A stretch of 5,393 nt of DNA. Origin: Planctomycetota bacterium (GTDB lineage Bacteria; Planctomycetota; Planctomycetia; Planctomycetales; Planctomycetaceae). The position numbers and the translations under genes were made by a program. Within the stretch, counting starts at the first letter, position 1. Every line of letters begins with the position of its first letter. The notes below the pieces were generated by a model. It did no database searches. It was not told the origin of the DNA and saw only the letters and a program-made list of their open reading frames with translations. The DNA is taken from NCBI GenBank assembly GCA_029977045.1, contig JAPOLP010000455.1, positions 1 to 5,393 on the forward strand, read 5' to 3'. Positions 1 to 4,283 of the stretch are shown here, piece after piece.

Positions 1-48
1 ATCGTCTGGATTTTCCTCTTCCCACTCATCTACATCGTGCAGTTCTAG
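1..48 (+). CDS. ctaE: Cytochrome c oxidase subunit III, C-terminal end only (partial, 5' truncated by window)
   Basis: Frame 1 is open from the window edge to a TAG at 46-48 and encodes the 15 residues IVWIFLFPLIYIVQF. Heme-copper oxidase subunit III proteins characteristically end in a last transmembrane helix with a 'VDVVWIFLFPLLYL'-like sequence, and this tail matches that pattern closely. The next gene encodes a subunit IV family protein, the usual order in caa3/aa3 oxidase operons (II-I-III-IV). Subunit III is an integral membrane subunit of cytochrome c oxidase that packs against subunit I and supports its stability and proton uptake; it carries no redox metal. Only the end of the last helix is visible, so the call rests on a short motif plus context. 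A quinol-oxidase subunit III (CyoC/QoxC type) would look similar over so few residues. Confidence 0.72.
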   Translation: MVWIFLFPLIYIVQF

Positions 49-77
49 CCACGCAATCGGGACCGCACTGACTGTCC

Positions 78-95
78 GGCTTTCGTATGAAAGCC
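78..95 (+). promoter_or_regulatory. Small hairpin just upstream of the subunit IV ribosome binding site
   Basis: GGCTTTC (78-84) and GAAAGCC (89-95) form a perfect 7-bp stem with a 4-base GTAT loop. It lies in the 63-base spacer between the subunit III stop and the subunit IV start. The Shine-Dalgarno-like GGAGA (98-102) begins three bases after the stem, nine bases before the ATG at 112. There is no T-tract, so it is not a terminator. It could protect a processed mRNA 5' end or tune subunit IV translation, but a stem this short can also arise by chance. The structure is seen in the sequence; any function is inference. Confidence 0.35.
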
Positions 96-111
96 ATGGA
101 GACTGAGAGTT

Positions 112-498
112 ATGTCTGACAATCACGAAGTTCACTCACACCCGCCGTACAAGTTCATCTTCGTGCTGCTCTGTGGCTTCACTGCCCTGTCGTGGATTGC
201 TGACGAATCCAAAAGCCTGATGCCGAGCAATCTGGTTCTGGCCGTCGTCGTGCTCGCGATCGCCGTCATGAAAGCAACCTGCGTGCTGCTCTACTTCATG
301 CATCTGAAGTTCGAGCGAGCCTGGAAGTACATCCTTCTGGCACCAACGACGATTCTGGCAATCGGCCTTCCGCTGGCACTGCTGCCGGACGTCGGCGTGC
401 ACTACTACGACATTGATGTTCCTCAGTCGCCAATCGACGCTCACGCGTTTGATGGCTCTGACATTGGCAGCGGCCACGGCGGCGAAGCTGCCCACTGA
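112..498 (+). CDS. Cytochrome c oxidase subunit IV family protein (prokaryotic COX4/CtaF-CyoD-like)
   Basis: This 128-residue protein has three predicted membrane helices at about residues 14-30, 41-63 and 73-92. The second helix ends in the family hallmark, K54 followed by YFMHLKFE (61-68). This is the pattern of the small prokaryotic subunit IV family, which stabilises subunits I and III of aa3/caa3 oxidases in the cytoplasmic membrane and has no redox centre itself. The family is usually about 90-120 residues; the extra length here is a histidine- and acid-containing tail after residue 95, and the N-terminus also carries H5, H8 and H10. The start is supported by GGAGA at 98-102, nine bases upstream. 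It follows subunit III by 63 bases, and a strong hairpin lies 35 bases after its stop, so it probably closes the structural-subunit part of the operon. The role is confident; exact subunit nomenclature varies between organisms. Confidence 0.9.
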   Translation: MSDNHEVHSHPPYKFIFVLLCGFTALSWIADESKSLMPSNLVLAVVVLAIAVMKATCVLLYFMHLKFERAWKYILLAPTTILAIGLPLALLPDVGVHYYDIDVPQSPIDAHAFDGSDIGSGHGGEAAH

Positions 499-533
499 GT
501 TCAACCTCGGTCGCAGACCAGTAGACTCAACCG

Positions 534-564
534 GAGCCCGGCTTCCCTGGAAGCCGGGCTCTTT
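534..564 (+). terminator. GC-rich terminator/attenuator-like hairpin after subunit IV
   Basis: Bases 534-546 (GAGCCCGGCTTCC) and 549-561 (GGAAGCCGGGCTC) are perfect reverse complements over 13 bases. About 12 pairs can form around a 4-base loop. Only a short CTTT follows before the sequence returns to mixed bases, so the U-tract is weak for a classical intrinsic terminator. The position, 35 bases after the subunit IV stop and about 100 bases before the ABC ATPase start, fits termination or partial read-through separating abundant oxidase-subunit mRNA from lower-level assembly-factor mRNA. An mRNA 3'-end stabilising stem is the alternative. Confidence 0.65.
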
Positions 565-666
565 GGCATTTCTAAACGCCACCATCTGTCGGGTCTTCCC
601 GGCTTCGTCGGTCGTCAAAGCACGCATCGGTTTTGAGTCGCACAACCCCACACTGTTTACAAAGTC

Positions 667-1599
667 ATGACGTCGACCATTGCAATCACGATCCAGAACA
701 TCTCGCACCATTACGGTGAGCGAGCCGCGTTGGACCGTGTGAATTGCGAGATCATATCGGGTGCGATCACTGGCTTCCTGGGCCCTAACGGTGGCGGCAA
801 AACAACACTGTTCAGCATTCTGAGTTCCCTGCTGCCGATTCAAAGCGGCAACGTCGAGGCACTCGGCTTTGACCTGCGGACAAGTGCAACGACCTACCGG
901 CAAAGAATCGGCGTGACGTTTCAGGCCCCAGCTCTCGATCGCCGGCTGACGGTACAGGAAAACCTCACTCATCAGGGCCACTTGTATGGACTCGGCGGTC
1001 GCGAGCTTGCTGAGCGGTCTCAGAAACTTCTGGAACAGTTTCGAGTTGCTGACCGCTGCCACGACGTCGTTGATACGCTGTCTGGCGGCCTGAAGCGGCG
1101 TGTGGAACTCGCCAAGTGCCTGTTGCACGACCCGCAACTGCTGCTACTCGACGAGCCTTCCAACGGCCTTGACCCTGGCGCTCGCCACGACCTGTGGCAA
1201 TGTCTGGAGGAACTTCGAGCCGATCGCGGTACGACAATTGTCGTGGCGACGCATTTGATGGAAGAAGCTGAGCGATGCGACTCGCTCGCCCTGCTGGATG
1301 GCGGAAAGATTGTCGCCAGCGGCAGTCCGTCTGCGCTGCGCGGTGAGATTCCGGGCGAGACGATTTCGATCGTCGCCGATCAGCCGGAAGAGCTGAGGCT
1401 ACGGATTCAGGAAGCAACTCAGGTCGATGTTCGTCGTACCGGCGAGTTACTGCGGATTCAGCAGGCCGACTGTCAGGAACTGCTACACGACCTGGTCAGT
1501 AGCTTCTCTGGCGAGTTCAAAACCATTTCGCTCGGCAAGGCGACACTGGAGGACGTCTTCCTCGCCCGCACCGGCCACCGTCTGGCGGGAGACGAATGA
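667..1599 (+). CDS. ABC transporter ATP-binding protein (ABC-2 exporter type, CcmA/DrrA/NosF-like)
   Basis: This 310-residue cytoplasmic ATPase has every catalytic element: Walker A GPNGGGKTT (39-47), Q-loop Q86, signature LSGGLKRR (138-145), Walker B LLLLDEP (158-164) with catalytic E163, D-loop GLDP (167-170) and switch histidine H196. The Walker A has Gly where Ala is usual (GPNGAGKTT), a tolerated variant. After the nucleotide-binding domain (about 1-220) comes a roughly 90-residue C-terminal extension ending in LEDVFLARTGHRL (294-306). That ending is typical of ATPases paired with ABC-2 permeases for drugs, heme, polysaccharides or the NosFY system. ATG 667 is the only good start: an in-frame TGA lies a short way upstream and no in-frame GTG or TTG precedes it; there is no clear Shine-Dalgarno. 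The stop overlaps the permease start (ATGA at 1596-1599), so the two proteins surely form one transporter. The substrate cannot be read from the sequence; a role in oxidase maturation is inferred from the neighbours. Confidence 0.93.
   Translation: MTSTIAITIQNISHHYGERAALDRVNCEIISGAITGFLGPNGGGKTTLFSILSSLLPIQSGNVEALGFDLRTSATTYRQRIGVTFQAPALDRRLTVQENLTHQGHLYGLGGRELAERSQKLLEQFRVADRCHDVVDTLSGGLKRRVELAKCLLHDPQLLLLDEPSNGLDPGARHDLWQCLEELRADRGTTIVVATHLMEEAERCDSLALLDGGKIVASGSPSALRGEIPGETISIVADQPEELRLRIQEATQVDVRRTGELLRIQQADCQELLHDLVSSFSGEFKTISLGKATLEDVFLARTGHRLAGDE
1587..1592 (+). promoter_or_regulatory. Ribosome binding site for the permease, favouring the second of two tandem ATGs
   Basis: GGGAGA at 1587-1592 sits inside the end of the ATPase gene. 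The permease has two adjacent in-frame ATG codons, 1596 and 1599. The GGAG core (1588-1591) is only 4 bases from the first ATG but 7 bases from the second, so initiation at 1599 may be preferred. The resulting proteins differ by a single Met. Confidence 0.5.
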
Positions 1600-2498
1600 T
1601 GGCTCACACCGAGCTATTCCATTCAGAGGCACCACCATCCAGTCGCCGTGCTCCTGCAGCGTGGCTGGGAATCTGGACGTTGACTCGCCGCGAAATGGTG
1701 CGTTTTGTTCGCCAGCGATCGCGGTTTGCTGGCGCGCTCGCACAGCCTGTCATGTTCTGGGTTCTGTTCGGCGCCGGCCTGCATGGCTCGTTCAAGGCCC
1801 CGGACTGGGCGACCGGAGAAATGAGCTACCAGGAGTACTTCTTCCCTGGCATCGCCGTGCTCATTCTGATGTTCACGGCGATCTTCTCATCGATCTCGAT
1901 CATCGAAGACCGGCACGAGGGATTCCTTCAGGGCGTGCTCGTCTCGCCGCTCCCCCGCTGGGGACTGGTCGTCGGCAAACTGCTCGGAGGCACCCTGTTG
2001 GCGCTCCTGCAGGCGGTGGTGTTCCTGCTGATCGGCCACGCCATGGCGGCACTGGGACTCGCCCCCCCGATGTCGACTGCACCCGGATTCGTCAACGCCG
2101 CTCTGCTGATGTTCTTCATGACCGCAGTCGCGTTCAGCCTGACGGGACTGGGGTTCATCATGGCGTGGAAACTTGATTCGGTTCAGGGATTTCACGCGGT
2201 CATGAGCGTCTTCCTGATGCCCATGTGGCTGGTCTCCGGAGCATTTTTCCCGGCGGGAGAAACTGGATTCCTGGCGTGGGTGATTCGGCTGAATCCGCTG
2301 ACCTACGGGGTAGCGGGCATCCGCCGCTTGATGTATTCAGGAGAGTTTCCTCTGCCTGTATCCGGGGCATTGCCGTCACTCGGGCTGTGTCTCGCGGCAA
2401 CCCTGTTGTTTGCTGCGGTGACACTCACCGGTTCAATTTCGGTGTCACGTCAAACGGTGTCCCGCAAGTCGTCGCGAGCGGCCCGGAAGCGAAAGTAA
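1596..2498 (+). CDS. ABC-2 type transporter permease
   Basis: This 300-residue integral membrane protein follows the ABC-2 plan: a cytoplasmic N-terminus and about six membrane helices, near 44-63, 82-103, 124-147, 165-190, 200-219 and 258-280. Family marks are the cytoplasmic loop EDRHEGFLQGVLVSPLP (104-120), matching the R-x-x-G-x-x-x-x-L-x-x-SP coupling segment, the MPMWLVSGAFFP stretch (208-219) in the fifth helix, and NPLTY (233-237) before the last helix. This places it with NodJ/DrrB/CcmB/NosY-like permeases. It is intact and of usual length (250-300 residues). It overlaps the ATPase gene by four bases, which indicates translational coupling and a one-to-one partnership. There is no extra periplasmic domain and no visible metal-binding cluster, so the cargo is unknown. 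Placement between oxidase structural genes and a Sco/DUF420 pair suggests a task in oxidase biogenesis, by analogy with NosFY in nitrous oxide reductase maturation or CcmAB in cytochrome c maturation; that is inference. The C-terminal 15 residues are basic. Confidence 0.92.
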   Translation: MMAHTELFHSEAPPSSRRAPAAWLGIWTLTRREMVRFVRQRSRFAGALAQPVMFWVLFGAGLHGSFKAPDWATGEMSYQEYFFPGIAVLILMFTAIFSSISIIEDRHEGFLQGVLVSPLPRWGLVVGKLLGGTLLALLQAVVFLLIGHAMAALGLAPPMSTAPGFVNAALLMFFMTAVAFSLTGLGFIMAWKLDSVQGFHAVMSVFLMPMWLVSGAFFPAGETGFLAWVIRLNPLTYGVAGIRRLMYSGEFPLPVSGALPSLGLCLAATLLFAAVTLTGSISVSRQTVSRKSSRAARKRK

Positions 2499-2506
2499 AG
2501 TGCGTC

Positions 2507-3373
2507 ATGGATAACCGTCACGGAGCAATTCGAGCGGGTTGGTTTCTGATCGGCCTCGTCCTGTGGGGCGCGGTCTTCGTCTCGCTATTTCGAGTCTGGC
2601 AGCAGCGGACTGCTACGGATGAACCCACTTCCCCGACGACAAACCTTAACGGGGAAGTTGCTTCGGCAGACGCGGTCGACACCGAAACTGGCGCAACGAT
2701 CGATGGCACATCTGATGACGACGAAGCCTTCAGCGAACTTTACGACGAGAATGGCCGACCGAAGGAGATCGAAGTCAAGCTGACGTGGCCTGATTCAGGT
2801 GTCGCCGATTTCTCGTTCACTGATCGCAGCGGTGAGACGATTACGAAAAACGACCTGCTTGGCAAACCCTGGGTGACTGGATTCATCTTCACGGCGTGTG
2901 CCGGCCCCTGTCCCAAGGTCAGCCTGGCGATGCAGGCAATCCAGAAACGTTACGACGACAAACCGGTCAACATTGTCACGTTCACTGTTGATCCAAAACG
3001 GGACACCCCCGAGGTCCTCGCCAAATATGCCGACTTCTATCAAGCCGACCCGGAACAGTGGTTCTTTCTTACGGGCGAACGCGACGATCTTTACGGACTC
3101 ATCAATGGCAGCCTTCTGATGCCCGTGCTGGAGGACGAGAATCCTCAACCTGGTTTCGAGATCATCCACACGACCAACCTGTGCCTCGTCGACGCAACCG
3201 GGCGAGTCGTCGGGAAGTACAACTCGGTCAAGGACGAGGACATGGCACTGCTGCGTCGCGACCTGGACCAACTCCTTGAGGCAACACCGACCGCATCCAC
3301 CAGCAACGAGTCCACAGAATCCGAGAGTCCATCACCCTCCGAGCCTGCCGACACGACGGAAGGGGGCGAATGA
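2507..3373 (+). CDS. sco: Sco1/SenC family copper chaperone for cytochrome c oxidase
   Basis: This 288-residue protein has an N-terminal membrane anchor (about 10-28), a long acidic Ser/Thr/Asp/Glu-rich linker (about 35-85), a thioredoxin-fold Sco domain (about 92-258) and a low-complexity Ser/Thr/Glu/Pro tail. The copper site is complete: C131-x-x-x-C135 in FTACAGPCP, and the distal histidine H221 in the IIHTTN segment. The 86-residue distance from the second Cys to His equals that in Bacillus subtilis Sco (C49 to H135, from memory). Sco proteins act on the outer face of the membrane, delivering copper to, or reducing the thiols of, the CuA site of subunit II. The anchor lacks a lipobox, so this is a membrane-tethered rather than lipoprotein form. 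ATG 2507 was chosen because it directly precedes the anchor; the open frame runs further back inside the permease gene, but that extension has no Sco character. It starts 8 bases after the permease stop with only weak purine-rich Shine-Dalgarno candidates. Its stop overlaps the next start. Confidence 0.93.
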   Translation: MDNRHGAIRAGWFLIGLVLWGAVFVSLFRVWQQRTATDEPTSPTTNLNGEVASADAVDTETGATIDGTSDDDEAFSELYDENGRPKEIEVKLTWPDSGVADFSFTDRSGETITKNDLLGKPWVTGFIFTACAGPCPKVSLAMQAIQKRYDDKPVNIVTFTVDPKRDTPEVLAKYADFYQADPEQWFFLTGERDDLYGLINGSLLMPVLEDENPQPGFEIIHTTNLCLVDATGRVVGKYNSVKDEDMALLRRDLDQLLEATPTASTSNESTESESPSPSEPADTTEGGE

Positions 3374-3849
3374 TGCTCGCGGACGCTACTGAACTGCCCG
3401 GCTGGCTGGCCGCTCTGCCGGCAGTCAACGCCTCGTTGAATGGCCTGTCGACGCTGCTGCTGATCCTCGGCCTCTGGCTGGTGAAAGCGGGACAAAAGAC
3501 CGCTCATCGCAATGTCATGCTGGGAGCGTTCGCGGTCTCAGTCATCTTTCTGGGTTGTTACCTAACGTACCATCAGGGCCTGCACCACTACACTGGCGAG
3601 CACGGTAAGGCGTTTTCCGGGACGGGAGCCATCCGGTTCCTCTATCTGGCGATTCTGATCAGTCACGTCGTTCTGGCGGCTGTCGTGCCGGTGCTGGCAA
3701 TCATCACGATCGTGCGTGGTCTGAAAGCTGACTGGGAGCGGCATCGCCGAATCGCAAAACTGACTTTTCCCATCTGGCTTTACGTGTCGATTACTGGTGT
3801 CGTCATCTATCTGATGCTCTATCATCTGCCGACAGGAGCAGACTCATGA
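3370..3849 (+). CDS. DUF420 family membrane protein, probable cytochrome oxidase assembly factor
   Basis: This 159-residue protein has four predicted membrane helices, near 23-41, 49-68, 90-115 and 131-152. The pattern is that of the DUF420 family: LPAVNASLN (16-24) before the first helix, H46-R-N-V-M before the second, Y-L-T-Y-H68 at its end, S-H99 in the third, and H125-RRIAK...PIWLYVSITGV in the last hairpin, ending at H152. The regularly placed histidines in or beside helices (46, 68, 99, 125, 152) could bind heme or copper. DUF420 genes recur in oxidase loci; I recall that Staphylococcus aureus CtaM, needed for aa3-type oxidase function, belongs to this family, though I could not check that. 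ATG 3370 forms an ATGA overlap with the sco stop; a second ATG follows at 3373, and a purine-rich GGAAGG (3358-3363) lies at suitable distance for both. The stop overlaps the next start. The family call is firm; the assembly role is probable. Confidence 0.88.
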   Translation: MMLADATELPGWLAALPAVNASLNGLSTLLLILGLWLVKAGQKTAHRNVMLGAFAVSVIFLGCYLTYHQGLHHYTGEHGKAFSGTGAIRFLYLAILISHVVLAAVVPVLAIITIVRGLKADWERHRRIAKLTFPIWLYVSITGVVIYLMLYHLPTGADS

Positions 3850-4166
3850 AGAACAACAATCGAATCACTCGCTGGCTGCTGATTGCCGCCGTCGCATTTT
3901 GTGCCAGCTTTGTCAGCGACAGCGTTCAGCAGGCATCGGCCTGCCCGATGTGCAAAGCAGCCAACGAAGAAGACGACGCCAAGCCGCGAGCCTACATGTA
4001 CAGCATCCTCTTCATGCTGGCCGTGCCTGGCACGATGGTCGGCGGCATGGCTGCCAAGCTGGTCGCAGTGAGCCGCCGAGAGTCGGCATCGCTGGCAGAA
4101 AACGGTCTGACAGACGACGCGATTCCCTCCTCAGACTCGCCAGTGGAAGACAACACTGCCGTCTGA
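3846..4166 (+). CDS. Small exported/membrane protein with N-terminal CPMC motif, function unknown
   Basis: This 106-residue protein begins with a signal-like segment: basic MKNNNRITR, a hydrophobic core (about 10-23) and ASA just before C33. Signal peptidase I cleavage after A32 would leave a mature protein starting CPMC (33-36), a CxxC pair exposed outside the membrane. A second hydrophobic segment (about 51-72, with a GTMVGGM turn) is probably a membrane helix, followed by a polar acidic tail of about 30 residues. A lipobox reading (ASA-C33) is less likely, as the -3 position is Ala rather than Leu/Val/Ile. The start is strong: ATGA overlap with the DUF420 stop and AGGAG at 3834-3838, seven bases upstream. 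Short 'ACPMCK' proteins next to oxidase-assembly genes seem familiar from Planctomycetota and related genomes, but I know no characterised member. The CxxC and the neighbours suggest copper binding or thiol redox for oxidase assembly; this is inference. It is the last gene before a terminator. Confidence 0.82.
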   Translation: MKNNNRITRWLLIAAVAFCASFVSDSVQQASACPMCKAANEEDDAKPRAYMYSILFMLAVPGTMVGGMAAKLVAVSRRESASLAENGLTDDAIPSSDSPVEDNTAV

Positions 4167-4204
4167 CCGGCCAGTCCGCCATCGAACACTCTATCGATCA
4201 CGAT

Positions 4205-4242
4205 CACGCCTCGAACCATCACGGTTGCGAGGCGTGTTGTTT
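4205..4242 (+). terminator. Rho-independent terminator closing the oxidase-assembly block
   Basis: CACGCCTCG (4205-4213) pairs perfectly with CGAGGCGTG (4228-4236). The helix continues as AACC (4214-4217) with GGTT (4223-4226) after a single bulged G at 4227, leaving a 5-base ATCAC loop. TTGTTTAT follows directly, a fair U-tract. It lies 38 bases after the CPMC-protein stop and about 40 bases before the phosphofructokinase start. This fits the end of the upstream operon, with a new promoter or limited read-through for the next gene. No convincing -35/-10 pair is visible in the remaining short spacer. Confidence 0.8.
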
Positions 4243-4283
4243 ATCAGTCGCTCGATCAACGATTCACAACTCAGGATTCGCAA

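Noticed and set aside
87..119. A 10-codon ATG-to-TGA mini-frame overlapping the subunit IV start, possibly a leader peptide
   Set aside because: There is no ribosome binding site of its own, its start lies inside the hairpin at 78-95, and so short a frame is expected by chance.
633..661. Possible promoter TTGAGT (633-638), 17 bases, TTTACA (656-661) ahead of the ABC ATPase
   Set aside because: The -35 matches 4 of 6 and the -10 only 3 of 6, and transcription would start at or past the ATG at 667, requiring a leaderless message. Not enough to call.
413..670. An 85-codon + strand frame overlapping the end of subunit IV and ending in an ATGA with the ABC ATPase
   Set aside because: The overlap looks like coupling, but the frame runs through the 534-561 hairpin, is out of frame with the end of subunit IV, has no Shine-Dalgarno and shows no family resemblance.
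136..1137. A 333-codon open frame on the minus strand across subunit IV and the ABC ATPase
   Set aside because: It lies antisense to two confidently identified genes, has no recognisable domain and no membrane or motif logic, and its composition is the expected mirror of GC-rich coding DNA.
1427..2176. A 249-codon + strand frame across the ATPase/permease junction
   Set aside because: It is out of frame with both real genes, rich in Arg/Ala/Pro/Gly as shifted frames are, and has no motifs; the two overlapped proteins carry full sets of family motifs.
2225..2506. N-terminal extension of the Sco protein to an earlier ATG inside the permease gene
   Set aside because: The extension would overlap the permease by over 270 bases, has no Sco-like sequence, and would place the membrane anchor in mid-protein. 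ATG 2507 directly before the anchor is far more sensible.
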